A stretch of 64,000 nt of DNA from Acanthochlamys bracteata (Eukaryota; Streptophyta; Magnoliopsida; Pandanales; Velloziaceae). Location of the stretch: NCBI GenBank assembly GCA_019914995.1, contig CM034140.1:5704001-5768000 (forward strand), read 5' to 3'. How positions within the stretch are numbered: position 1 is the stretch's first letter; the number at the start of each line of letters is the position of its first letter. Below are positions 1 through 10,865 of this stretch, piece by piece. The notes under the pieces were generated by a model that was not told the origin of the DNA, searched no databases, and worked only from the letters and a program-made list of their open reading frames with translations. The position numbers and the translations under genes are program-made.

Positions 1-759
1 TCTACTGAGAGAGACAGTGATTGTTAAATTTGACAACTCTAAATCTTTAAATGTCTAGATTTAGATTCAAGAGCATGTTGCCACATGACTTCTAAGAGAT
101 ACCGATTTTATCATTATGAGGTCGTATCTAGAAGTGTCATGCAAATAAAAATTGGATAAGTTCTCAAAATTGTTATAGTCGGTTCCGTCAAACCTAAGAC
201 GAATGATGGAAGAATATGCATCATTAGTAAGGTACGTCATGTACTTAATTGTACAAAAAATTTGTTGTCTCTAGGACAACTAGATAATTTGGGCTATAAA
301 GCTCGCGTTTGAGGCGAGATCATGTAGGTCATCAATGACTGGTAGAAGTTTAGGAGACGGAAAAGATCGAATCAAATTTATATAAGATGTATTGGGCCTG
401 GTGACACTGTCGTAGGAAGATGTTTGTGTTGAAACAGATAATATTGAAGATATAATGCAAGTGTGGTAATTAAAACTTGAGCACATCTCGAAAGGTGGTA
501 TGAAGATCCTCTCTGATCGGAAGCTCATGTCTGAATGTTTCAAAATAAATTATCATTCCGTGATGAGTATGTCATTAGTAAGCAGAACCGTATAAAGCTT
601 GGCTTACTTGAACGTGACCCAAAAACAAACTCAACTTAATTTACTTGAACTTACGGGATTCATCGCAATTGTATCTTCATGGTTCTATATATTGTATGTC
701 CTTTGTTGATGACTTTTTTAGGAGAAGTTTGATGTTCTCCATCCAAATTAAGTCAAAGG
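1..759 (+). mobile_element. Decayed Copia pol, first part (protease/pre-integrase region)
   Basis: A forward-strand reading near 225-300 gives KVRHVLNCTKNLLSLGQLD. This matches the Copia segment after the protease, where VRHVP..RKNLISLG..D is typical. Stops and frame changes occur throughout, and the element's left end lies outside the window. The reading stops at about 759, where a separate insertion begins, and Copia-like coding resumes after 2371. Family assignment comes from motif recall only. Confidence 0.6.
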
Positions 760-2371
760 TGTTAGATATTCCTGCAAGATTAACTCAAGAGGGGAGGGGT
801 GAATTGAGTTAGTCTATAAAAATTTACGTTAAGCTTGTTATGCTCTTGGCGAGAGTCGACGAAATTATTCATTCATTCTTTGTAACCTGCGCAGATGTAA
901 GAGTTAGTGTGTTTCTTGTGTAGTGACAAGGAGTAGTGCTCAGGATATTTAACGTGGTTCGGCAAAACCCCTTTGCCTACATCCACGATCGTTCTATCAC
1001 CAGAGCCAAAGCTTCACTAGACCTTTAATAAGCTACAAATACACCTAGAGCGAAGTGCTTCGCCAAGCACACATATTCTATTGGGTTTTTTCGCCAAGAC
1101 AACCTCTACCAGCCTCCGGACACTTTTCCCCCTGGCTGATTTGCTAGCACTATTATAAGGTCTAAGAGCTTACATCAAGCTCCACGAAGCTTCCTTTACC
1201 GGTGCATCCAAAGACCACCTTTACAATCGTAAGTGACGGGTTACAAGAAACTAAACAAGTATTGAGTGCAGGATCTATCTCATGAATGTTGAGTGTATAA
1301 TCGTGATTCGATGAGATGATCGGAGAGATTCTTGAGAGATTTCTTCAGTATGATTTGCAGCAAGATTTGTTTGTGTGGAGTAGTCAAGTTCGTGACCGTG
1401 CGTGGGAGATTTTTTGTAGAAGTAGTAGAGTTCTTGTATGTCTCATTTTTTTGCTTGGATTCTCTCTCTACATTTTCTTTTTGTTCTCTCCTGTTTTTCT
1501 CTATTTCTCCACGACGTTTCCTCGTTGCTGTGACTCCCTTTTTATAGAACATCTTTCCTGTGCAGGAGCCATTGAGGAACGTTGCTGTTGGCGCTCGGTT
1601 CTTCACGTCAGAGGAGGAATGGTGTTGTCCAGTGGTTCTTCAGCTGTGTTTGTGCAAAGTCTTTGTTGCATTGAATGCGTTGAAGAGATTTGAATTTCAC
1701 GCCAACGGTTGAGTGCTTAATTCAGCTAAGCTTACATTTGAATCTCGGTGGTGATGAGTTGATATGGTATGTCCATAATAAATGCAGTGCAGGTTGACCG
1801 CTTGAGTGATCAAGGACTTTGACTGTTTTCTTTCCTTGATTATTGAGCTTCTCTTTTGTGTGAAAGTGAAGATGATTCTAGCTCTTGTAAATCTTCTGTT
1901 TGAGGTCCTTCATCCGTTGTGATACAGTGATCTTTGAAGGCAAAGGAAACCGTTCTTTGTTGAACATATGGGTCCGTCCCAAAAGTAGAAGTTGCATATG
2001 CTTGAGAGCCAAACAATCGATCGTAATGTGGTTATTTGCATCCTCATCCCGTATGTTGTTTTGTCCCCCGATGATGGCGTAGAAGTTGTTGTTATCCTCT
2101 GTCCCGTATCTTTGTTTCTGTCCCGCTTCAAAGCGATGAAATTGACCGTGATGTGGCTGTGGCATCCTCTGTCCCATGTCTTTGTCCTCTCATCCAAAGT
2201 ATGTAGTAGCATGTGATTGATTGGGTGTATGATGGCTACATTTTTGTCTGCTGTAAATTAAATGATCTTTGTTTGTCTAATCCTGCAGACTTGTTTTCAG
2301 ATTATTAGTCTTATATAAATCATAGTTCTTAATTCTTTGTTATCATCAAAATTATCCTTGTATTTCCAACA
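760..2371. mobile_element. Solo-LTR-like insertion inside the Copia remnant
   Basis: The segment begins TGTTAGATAT and ends TTCCAACA, so it has the TG...CA ends of an LTR with a 4 bp inverted TGTT/AACA. The flanking 5-mers are aaagg on the left and aaaga on the right, a near-match to a target duplication. It interrupts a Copia pol reading that continues on both sides. No gag or pol is visible inside. It contains the phrase AAGAGGGGAGGGGTGAATTG common at plant LTR starts. Two diverged direct repeats start near 2020 and 2147 (CGTRATGTGG...CATCCTC). It could instead be an unrelated non-coding transposon. Confidence 0.5.
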
Positions 2372-4440
2372 AAAGATATTTGAGGTGTTCAAAATTTTCA
2401 ACGACTGGTTAGAACTTGATTCATCAGTACGATCAAGTCCATGAGATGCTTATATATGCTAAAGATAATTTTGGTTATCACCTATGGGATCCCAGTGCCA
2501 TAAGCTATCATCAGCGGAGATGTCATTTTGCGGAGTACCAGTTGTAAAAAGTAACTGCAGATGATGATGTAAAGGAGAAAGAGACATCACTCTCAACGAT
2601 GATTACATCAATAATGGAGTAGAATGATAGTAAGTGCGATCCTAATCTAGAGTTTGTACCGGCAGATGAGTACATGAAAAAAGATAGAGCTCCTAAACGT
2701 ACGTTTATTAGGCTGCCAGCTCGTAAGAAAAAGACATTTAAGAGTACAATAACTATATTATGGAGTCATTTCATTCTACATATTGCTTGCTCATAGAGAA
2801 AGAAAAACCATCTTCTCTCTAAGATGTGTTAGACAATCTAGATGTATCTTTGTTGATGAAAATTATGTAGGAAGAACTTGATGCACTCTAAAAAAAGGAC
2901 ATATGGACTGATCCCTCTGCCTCAAGGTCGCAAGATTATTAGGAACAAACGATGTATAAACAATCAAATAAAACGGTATCGTGCTTAGCTTGTGGGAAAA
3001 GGCTAAGAATAGAAGAAAATGATCGACTTTGATAAATTCTTCTCTTTAGTTATACGTTTTACAACTATTCATATTTTTGGCGTTATGCACAGTTTATCGT
3101 GAAGAGTAAGATTTTACTTTAGAGAGAAGATATATATAATCCAGTCAGAAGTTTTACCGTGAAGAGGAGGATTTAATTTATCGGTTGGACAAATTTCTTT
3201 ATTGATTTAAGCAATCACTACGGTGTTAGTATAAGAGATTGATTTTTATATCGGAATCCTTAAATACAACAAATTTGTCTCAAATCTTGTGTGTAAATTA
3301 ATAGATTTAAGGGAGATAAATTTGTCATCTTGTAGCTATATATGGATAAGATGCTTGTGATAGCTTCAAACATGGATCGAAGCCAATAATTGAAGGTTGA
3401 ACAGGTTAGTGAATTTGGTACCAAAGACTTAAGGCTGAAAATAAAATTTTGTGGATGTAAATATGGTGAGATAAAGACAATAGAGAGATTCGGATATCTC
3501 AAACTAGTTATTGAGAAAAATATTAGAATGACAAAGTATGGTAGTAAGCTGACGTCTACTCTACTCTTATTAATCTCAAACTATTTTTTGTCATTCCCTA
3601 AACAGTAGTAATAGAGGATAAAGTTGTATCGAATACCATATGCATTAATAGTGAAAAATCTAATTTATGTCAAAATTTATACTCAGTCTGACATTACAAA
3701 TGTAATGGGAGTGGCAAGTAGGTTCATGACATGCACTAAAATTGAGTATTGGAAGATGGTGACAGGATTCTTCAGTATGTGAAAAGAATCTTGAATGGTG
3801 TATTGTATTATAAAGAATCTAATTTTTATTATCAAAGAATTTGTTGAGACAGACTATGCTGTGAAAGGATTCTTGCAGTTGGTGCTATTAGCTCTAAGTT
3901 AAAGTCCGTGGTAGCTTTATTTACAACGAAAACTGAGTATATGACAGCAACAAATGCATGCAAAAAAGGAGTCCGGATGAAGTGGTTGTTGGATAAATTT
4001 AGGTAAAAATAAGAGACTCTATTTTTGTTTTGCGATAGTCTAAGTGCCTTATGGGAGTGTTTAGGAGTGCTTTTCTAGAACCGAGATATTTTTATCCTAT
4101 TTTGATAAATAATTTTTAATTTTTTAATATCAAAAAGTAATAAAATAAGTAATAATAATATCTTTTATACGTAAAATTTATCTATATTTTCTAACTTTTT
4201 AAATAAATTATGTAGAATGTTATAAAAGATTTATTTAAAAATATGAAATGAAAAATTAAAAAGGAGCTTTTGAGGAACGCACTGCCCTACATCTTGTAAG
4301 CAATACAACACTTCATTCAAGAACAAAACATAGAGATATTAAGTACCATTACGTACTAAAGGTGATTTTTAGTGAGTGGATCTCAATATTTCTAATAAAT
4401 GGAATCCTACTGATGCATGAAATAAGATGGTAACTCACAA
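2372..4440 (+). mobile_element. Decayed Copia pol, second part (integrase end, RT, RNase H)
   Basis: Broken frames resemble Copia proteins in the expected order. DNFGYHLWDPSA near 2465 is the integrase end. A reverse-transcriptase start follows near 2875-2960 (EELDAL, then PSASRSQDY in shifted frames). SRIPYALIVKNLIYVKIYTQ near 3630-3690 and ALFTTKTEYMTATNACKKG near 3910-3970 correspond to the late RT and RNase H regions. LHSRTKHRDIKYHYVLKVI near 4311-4370 is the RNase H tail. Stops and shifts are frequent, so it is inactive. A MITE splits the RNase H part at 4052-4281. No 3' LTR was recognised. Confidence 0.65.
4052..4281. mobile_element. AT-rich MITE inserted in Copia RNase H
   Basis: This 230 bp AT-rich segment runs from TGGGAGTGTTTAGGAGTGC to GAGGAACGCA. 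It splits a Copia coding phrase that reads through if the segment is removed. The flanks gtgcctta and ctgcccta look like a diverged 8 bp target duplication, which would suit a hAT-type element. It belongs to the abundant AT-rich family seen across the window. Confidence 0.6.
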
Positions 4441-5280
4441 CAAAATTTTTTTTTTGTGGATCGGTATACGAAATCACAATGTAGGATAGCATTAAAAGTG
4501 ACTATCCTTACAAGAAAGTCGAAAAAACTTCAAGATAGCAATTAAATCAGTAAAGATAGACATGGTATAAGGTTAAAGAAAATCAGCAAGCGTGAATGCT
4601 ATATATGTCTACTCCTCTCAGTTATACACATTTTTAATGTCATCAAATTTCGACACTTAACGTATCGATTTTTTGTTATTCTTAAATTGAAAGTTATAAA
4701 GTATATTAAGTGAGAAATTTGTTAGATATTATAAAGCCACTTTGTAAAATATTAACAACTGGTTCATGAAATGAGAACAAACTAGATATGCATTCATGAT
4801 GGGAGACCAAATAGTTAAGAAAAATGAACCATCACCTAACAAGTTGGAAGGCCAACGGTTAAAAAATTTGAAACATATACTAGAAAATAGAAGGTCAAAG
4901 GGCATGGACAATTAATTAGAAGATGAAATGCCAACCATTTGGAAGCTTGAAAAGTCTCCTTGGCACACTATACATATTGGGCGAATCATTTGCAACATAA
5001 ATCACATTGATAACAACATCAATCACTCAGTATTTGTAAGAGATACAAGCGATAGCATTCTAGTGAAAGTTTTTACTTAAAATGTAATATAAAAGTTTAT
5101 AATTACTGTGGATTAGTGTTTTTTTGAAGCAAGTTTGTCCTCTAATGAGATTCTTTTCGCCACATAAATATATTCTTTTGTGTTTTATCTCAATTCTCGT
5201 ATTGCTTATACAAAATCTTGAATGTATTGTATATTTTCGTTGTGCCTATTGATAATTAAATACACTCAGTATTTCCAATA
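4441..5280. other. Intergenic DNA, nothing recognised
   Basis: AT-rich sequence with no convincing coding segment, RNA gene or repeat boundary. It may include the lost 3' end of the Copia remnant to its left. Confidence 0.4.
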
Positions 5281-5289
5281 TTTGGCGTA

Positions 5290-5760
5290 GTTACTGCAAG
5301 GAGAAGCTAGGATTTCCAAATGCCATTGGTCCGAATCGAGCTTCCTTAAGTTCTTATCATGTGTGTTAAGGCCAATCATGGCCGAAGCTTAGATACCATC
5401 TATTAGCTTCTCCTTGTAAATGCATTGTGGCTATTCCCACATGTCCCACGGAATTACATGGTAAATTTTAAAGTACTCCGCCAAATAGATCCATTCGTTT
5501 GGCTCCAAGCCGTTGAAATAGTGAAACTTGTGTCTCTCCCTTGAACCAGGTTAAAAGGCTCATAGAAATAGGTGTCCTATTGACTGTTTCCGTGAGGGCC
5601 TTGGTTCAATGGGTAGTTGTCGCGTAATGATTCATGGAAATATTTTTGTTGCTGGCTGTTTCTAGGATAAGCTTGGGTCGGGTGTTGACCATTATGCGTC
5701 TGGAGGGGGTTGGTTGGTAACAATCTTATTGCTTCTCCCTTGGATGCATGTTAGAAACTA
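5290..5760 (-). mobile_element. Ty3/Gypsy-like gag fragment
   Basis: On the minus strand, positions about 5400-5525 read FNGLEPNEWIYLAEYFKIYH. This fits the start of the retrotransposon gag domain, where FxG..P..WI..AE.YF is typical. Upstream sequence (5530-5760) is rich in Q, N and P, like gag N-terminal linkers. A stop follows within about 15 codons. It is a short relic with no LTR seen. Assignment rests on one motif. Confidence 0.4.
5297..5416. repeat. Short inverted repeat (13 bp arms)
   Basis: CAAGGAGAAGCTA at 5297-5309 pairs with TAGCTTCTCCTTG at 5404-5416, leaving a loop of about 94 bases. The arms are perfect. It lies inside the gag fragment, so it may be chance or the ends of a small deletion derivative. 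Confidence 0.5.
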
Positions 5761-6315
5761 TTATTGTAGCATCTGTAAAACTGTAGTCAGTGGTACTACT
5801 TAAGTACTCTTTTGAGCAAAATCCATTGTTCATCTGGAAGGACGACTATCTCAAGGTAGTGTTATTATATTTTACTCCTAACGCACGATAAAGAAAATGA
5901 ACATATATAGAGGAGTTCGAAGTTCACGAAGCACCCACATTTTGAACCAATTGCAGATGACCTAGAAGAATTCAACTTGCGTTTGCTTTATCAAAGTAAG
6001 CTTCTACTGTTTTAAAGTACAAGGGATAGTTGCTGCAAAAGTTGGGCGCACGCTGGTCAGCTGAATTTTCTACTTCATTGCATTAACAAGACTTGGCTAT
6101 TAGTATTACATCATAAAAAGTTAAAGAATGTATTAAAGTGTGATTTGGACATGTAAAAGGTGATGAAGAAAGTGCTTTGGACATTTAAAATTAAGCAACT
6201 AGTACAGTAAATCATTAGCAAAATTCTAGCGCACAGTTCAGAAATACATAGTTATGGTTAATAAAACCTTTTTGAAGCTACAACAAAGCATTCTTTTAAC
6301 ACCAGAACATCAGTC

Positions 6316-6487
6316 AGCTGGATATGTGCAATGGCTTCGAGATACATATCACCATGACCCAGTAGCCAGGACGAGGGCAGATACATATCATCATGATCCA
6401 GTAATGAGAATATTTGACAGATGCCTATCATCATGACACGGTACCGAGTAGCTGGATATGTACAATGGCTTCGAGACACATATCATG
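6316..6487. repeat. Tandem duplication with diverged units
   Basis: AGCTGGATATGTGCAATGG and the following cttcgagatacatatcac (from 6316) recur from about 6450 with few changes. Between them the phrase atatcaycatgayccagta appears twice, near 6347 and 6386. The pattern suggests a local duplication of about 135 bp with an internal shorter repeat. No coding meaning is seen. Confidence 0.55.
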
Positions 6488-7626
6488 TAACAGCAACCAC
6501 ATAAACATAGTTACTTTGGCTACAGAAGTAGCATTGGAAGCAGAAAAGCACAGCACATTAAGATGGCTCCATCATACCCCCAAAAGCTTACATAATTCAT
6601 GCTCCAATAGTAGGAGAAAGTGCTCCATTTCCCACAAATTCAAGTTACAGAAGCTGCACCATCAATGCTAACCATCACAAGTTTTAAACTTCTGCAGAGA
6701 TGACCAAGAAATGTCAAGTATCGTATTTTATGAAGCTTCAAAAGTTTTCTAAACATAGGAAGTACGCGCATACCTTTCATTAACTGAATTTAAAGGATAA
6801 CGACCAATAAACATAAGCAATGGATTAACGTCATAATGAAACTAGCTTAAATCAAGTTCCTCTACTAGCTGATATAAAAGAGGTAAACTATGACCAAGAA
6901 AACGGTTCTTAGTTACACTCAAATCACCCACCCTGCTGAGAAAGCTAACAAAGAGCGTCCTAACCTTCCGTGCTACCAACATTACATCTTTCACTACCTT
7001 CAGTGAGATCGATGTCTTAGCAGTAAAAACTTGATCTGACTGACAATTACAGTAATACCAGTAGTATGGAAATGACTTATATAAATCAACAAACAAAATA
7101 AGTTACTGTTGAGCATTTGAATTTCTATTGGCAACTTCATTACATTTTCAAGGTACGAACGTTATAATCAAGCATACAATATTACTTTGTACACAGACAC
7201 TGAATTTTGTTCGTCTTCTGTCATGTCGGTACACATGATTAAAGTTCAGGCACAATTTTGATAGAGGAGTTAGCTAACATTCTGGATTTCATCATATTTA
7301 TGAGGGAAAAAGAAGTCCTTCTGGGACAAGGATAATTTGCAGGCCTTGCAGCATTAGTGTTTACAGTTTTTCCTGGTTCACTTAAGCATCTTTTAGTATA
7401 CTGTCAAGGCATGATTGAAAATCAGTAACCTATCAGGAAATTAGTTGTCCTAATACTTAGGACTGCAATTGACATTGCCTTTGCATTACCTATGTTGTCC
7501 CATCATTATGCCTTACTACTACAAAATAGATAGCAGTCCTACATAAAACGAAATATTTAAGTCCAGAAATCTCTGGTTATCAACACATAGACTCATGACC
7601 AACTATGCAACCACAGACTGAGATCA
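6488..7626. other. Intergenic DNA, nothing recognised
   Basis: Non-coding sequence of moderate AT content downstream of the SUVH gene. No coding motif, tRNA-like box or repeat boundary was recognised on either strand. Confidence 0.4.
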
Positions 7627-7871
7627 TGTTTGGGAGTGCTTATTACCTCCTTATCTTCTCATTTTTTTTCCAACTTTTTATTTCATGTTTTCCAATAAAT
7701 CTTCTAGAACAGTATTATTTTTTTTAATTTAGAAAGTATGAAAAAATTTCTATGTCATGAGATCTTATTAAATTGCTATTATCTTTTTGGTCAAAAAATA
7801 GAGCCCGTTTTCCAAAAATTCTAAAAATATCCTTCGTTCCAGAAATACTCTTTTTCAAGCACTCCCAAACA
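7627..7871. mobile_element. AT-rich MITE with near-perfect terminal repeats
   Basis: A 245 bp segment starting TGTTTGGGAGTGCTT and ending AAGCACTCCCAAACA, a perfect 15 bp terminal inverted repeat. The inside is AT-rich and matches the recurrent MITE family. No clear target duplication was found. This is the best-preserved copy for defining the family ends. Confidence 0.75.
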
Positions 7872-8156
7872 TCCACTGAAGCATGAATACCAACGCTCCA
7901 ACTTAAAAAGACAACTTTTGCCAGCAACAGACAGTCGTTCACATTTTGGTGAAGTTAAAAATTAATTTTATTGTAAAAACATCGGAGTAAATAGGTCTAA
8001 AAGCCTCAGACTACAAAAAGATGATTTATAAATGTGGTAAAGAATGGCATACAACTGAATAAAATCAAGCATGCGGGTATTCGAATCATCAACTTACCTT
8101 AAATTGAAGGAGAAAAGCAGGTTGAGTCATACAATCCAAACACATTATTATTGAAA

Positions 8157-10259
8157 TCAGCCAAAAATGCCTCGGCAGTTTGCTGATCCACAAAGACAGT
8201 TCTTTGGTCTAGCAAATCCTGTGCAGCTCCCATCCCCCTCAGTACTCACACCATAATCATATGTTAATTCAGTCATTGGAGGAATATGCTTCAATGCAAA
8301 GCACATGATATGAGGAACGCCATTATCATTATGATTATGATGGACTGCTTGCCAAAAGACATTCGGAGAGCAACTATGGTTCATAAACCGAGATACATTT
8401 CCCATATTCTTAGCATCTATGACTATTGGTAGTTTAAAATCTTCAGCAGAGTTAACAGTACTCGGTTCACCAACCAACTCAGGTCCAAAGTTCCATTTTA
8501 ATGTCCTCTCATCAACATAATTTGGTCGAAAGATATACTCATTTTCTACATCATCATCTGTTGTGTAATTATCAACAAGCACACCTGTGTACTCACAAAC
8601 AAAGGTACCAGCCCGGATAGGATCCCAAGATCGAAGACCCCAGCCCCTGTCTTCAGTCCTAAAAATCTCAAAATGAAGCCTAACACCCTTTTGAGTCACC
8701 CTGTTACGGCAGTTACCCGTGCATTGACACACAGAACTGCACTCATATATGACAGGCTTATGGCTCACCAAAAACCCACTCGAGCTATAAGGAAGTTCAC
8801 CTCCATTCTGCTGAGCACAGGAGCAATTAACGTCACCAGGGAGGCATACGCTAAGGCACCTGCAGCATTGAGAACGTCTTTCTGAATTGAGAGGCTTCGA
8901 ATACTTCATACTAGTAAAATATTGGAAGACTCCTGGTCCCTTCTCATTATCCACTTCATTAACAAGACAAACAGGAATATTCTCGACCCCTGAGGAGATA
9001 TCAGGTAGAATGACATGACTCCTTGATGATGGATTCTCTATCCATTTCTGGGTCATTTTCCAAATACCAATCCCAATGGACTGTCCAGGCTCTCTCAGCA
9101 ACTTATACTTGAAAACATTAAAACCTGTTTTTGCTTTCTCCACCCATGACTCTACAATCTTATAGAGTCCATCATAGATGTAGATTTTTCCATTTATGAC
9201 ATTGGGATCTTTTGCACTACGTATAACTCTGACTTGATTACCACGGTGCAAGCTCCTTTCAAGAGCAAGATTACCTCTCTGAAGCTTCTGGTCATCTGCT
9301 GGCTTTCTATCGAACTTAGATATTCCACCTGATCCAGTGTAAACCAGAACATCGGCATCCTCTTCCTCATTGTCATAACCTCCAGCGGAAACAATACTAA
9401 CAGCAATAGGATCCTGGTCATCGCCAAAAGAGGATGTCATGTAATCAATTCCTGCCATGGTTGGAGCATGCAATCCAACCAAGCATAGCTCCATTCTGAA
9501 GTAGAAAATATCACCGATCTCAATTCCTGGAACTTCTCCTACCCTTTTACCCATGTTTGCACGCAGGTCTTTGCTCATCATGACGGCAGATGCCCTCAAA
9601 TCTGCACGTTTACCTCCATCCTTTGCCTCATCAAGCTGCAGAAGCCGCCGTCTGAGTGCATCAAAGATCATGAGAACCACCTCCACCATCTCTCGGGGAT
9701 CTTGGGATGCAGTAGGAAGCACAACATGTTCAACATTTGGCATTCTCTTCGGTGCTTTTTTTCTTGCTTTTGCATCTGAGCCATCTATGTCAGACCCACT
9801 AACTTTGTAACCTCTTGGGCGACCACGCCGTTTGATCTTCCCGCTGGATGTAGAAGTCTGAACTGGAGAATCATTCATTTTATATGACGAGTACGGTGAG
9901 ACAGGCAAAGCATTTGCTGGTTTCGCATTCATAGGCATAACATTCACTGGCCTAGCATTCACTGGAGTTGGACTTAGTGGTCCGTTAACAACTCTGGATC
10001 TGGTGGTCGGTCCATTGGCAGTAGGCGTAGGGCTTGTTGCTGCTTCAGGTCTAGAAACATTGGCAAATGGTGAGGCGATGGTTGACGGTTTCCCAGACCA
10101 AGGCGTGACTTGAACAAAAGCTGGGCCATTTCTGGGGGGAGAGAAATCTGTATAACCATAAGGAGCAGGGAGCATAGGCGTCAAGGTTCTCAGTGGCTTG
10201 ACATCGAGCACTTCGTTCTCCTTTATCGAACCAAGATTAGCATTGGAGTTGCCTTGCAT
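8157..10259 (-). CDS. SUVH1/SUVH3-type SRA-SET histone H3K9 methyltransferase family protein
   Basis: One uninterrupted coding exon of 700 aa. The N-terminal third is Pro/Ser/Asn-rich and carries an AT-hook, RRGRPRG, at residues 144-150. An SRA (YDG) domain spans about 240-395 and normally binds methylated DNA. A Cys-rich pre-SET region (about 430-518, with CCRC and CQCTGNC) leads to the SET domain (about 526-670), which contains RGWG, NHSC at 627-630 and YDYG at 667-670. Post-SET cysteines at 688, 690 and 695 close the protein. All key catalytic and zinc-binding motifs are present. An intronless coding region is usual for this SUVH group. In Arabidopsis the SUVH1/3 branch reads DNA methylation and promotes transcription of nearby genes. 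Whether this copy methylates H3K9 or mainly acts as a reader cannot be told from sequence. The start is the first ATG, just after a 5' UTR splice acceptor. Confidence 0.95.
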   Translation of the reverse strand: MQGNSNANLGSIKENEVLDVKPLRTLTPMLPAPYGYTDFSPPRNGPAFVQVTPWSGKPSTIASPFANVSRPEAATSPTPTANGPTTRSRVVNGPLSPTPVNARPVNVMPMNAKPANALPVSPYSSYKMNDSPVQTSTSSGKIKRRGRPRGYKVSGSDIDGSDAKARKKAPKRMPNVEHVVLPTASQDPREMVEVVLMIFDALRRRLLQLDEAKDGGKRADLRASAVMMSKDLRANMGKRVGEVPGIEIGDIFYFRMELCLVGLHAPTMAGIDYMTSSFGDDQDPIAVSIVSAGGYDNEEEDADVLVYTGSGGISKFDRKPADDQKLQRGNLALERSLHRGNQVRVIRSAKDPNVINGKIYIYDGLYKIVESWVEKAKTGFNVFKYKLLREPGQSIGIGIWKMTQKWIENPSSRSHVILPDISSGVENIPVCLVNEVDNEKGPGVFQYFTSMKYSKPLNSERRSQCCRCLSVCLPGDVNCSCAQQNGGELPYSSSGFLVSHKPVIYECSSVCQCTGNCRNRVTQKGVRLHFEIFRTEDRGWGLRSWDPIRAGTFVCEYTGVLVDNYTTDDDVENEYIFRPNYVDERTLKWNFGPELVGEPSTVNSAEDFKLPIVIDAKNMGNVSRFMNHSCSPNVFWQAVHHNHNDNGVPHIMCFALKHIPPMTELTYDYGVSTEGDGSCTGFARPKNCLCGSANCRGIFG

Positions 10260-10274
10260 CTCAAAATGCTCCTT

Positions 10275-10865
10275 CTGAGCAGAGCAGTATCGGTTTACTA
10301 TACTGATTCAAAATTAGAATTTACAATACATAATAGTCTAGTGCAAGCAAGCTGACAACACAGATGTTAAACCCAAATTGCGTTATTCTACAAAAGTTAT
10401 AAGCTGATTGCATGAGCTATTAGCATTCAATATCTTGGTATAAACTGAATGAAGCTTCTATTGAGAAAAGTGGACAACTCTGAAATGGTAAACTTTGGCA
10501 AGATAAGTTTACTTCCCAAGAATAAACAGTTAAAGCAAAAAACAAAAAATAAAAAAGAAAAGAAAGTAGACTGTCGGAAATGAAACGGAAGAGCTTAAAG
10601 ATAACAAGAATAAGCTCAAAAGAAGTAACTTCGAACACTCAAACAGCCACAAGCAGAAATGCACACTTCTAACCCAAAAACCCGACAAACCCTAGAGAGC
10701 TCGGATCTCAAACAAACGTAAAATTTAAGCTAAAAATCCAAATTTCCGAACTGGGTTTGTATTAATTCTCGAAAATCTCAAGCTAAGAACAAGGGAATGC
10801 CAGATCAACAACAAAAACAAAGAAATCCAGAACAAAAGCAAGGGACAAAGACTACAGATCAGAAC
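10275..10865 (-). other. 5' UTR intron of the SUVH gene
   Basis: On the minus strand, TCCAG|GTTCTG at 10866/10865 is a fair donor, and a pyrimidine-rich tract ending TGCTCTGCTCAG (10275) is a good acceptor, 15 bases before the ATG. The predicted leader exon is about 10866-11000 and is CT/GA-rich. Leader introns of this kind are common in intronless-CDS SUVH genes. No transcript evidence is available here. Confidence 0.6.

Noticed and set aside
1316-1693. 125-codon open frame rich in Phe, Leu, Cys and Ser
   Set aside because: It lies inside the solo-LTR-like insertion, has low-complexity composition and overlaps open frames on both strands. It shows no family motif.
5560-5640. Possible tRNA B-box (GGTTCAATG)
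   Set aside because: No matching A-box or cloverleaf could be built around it, and the region reads as a gag fragment on the other strand.
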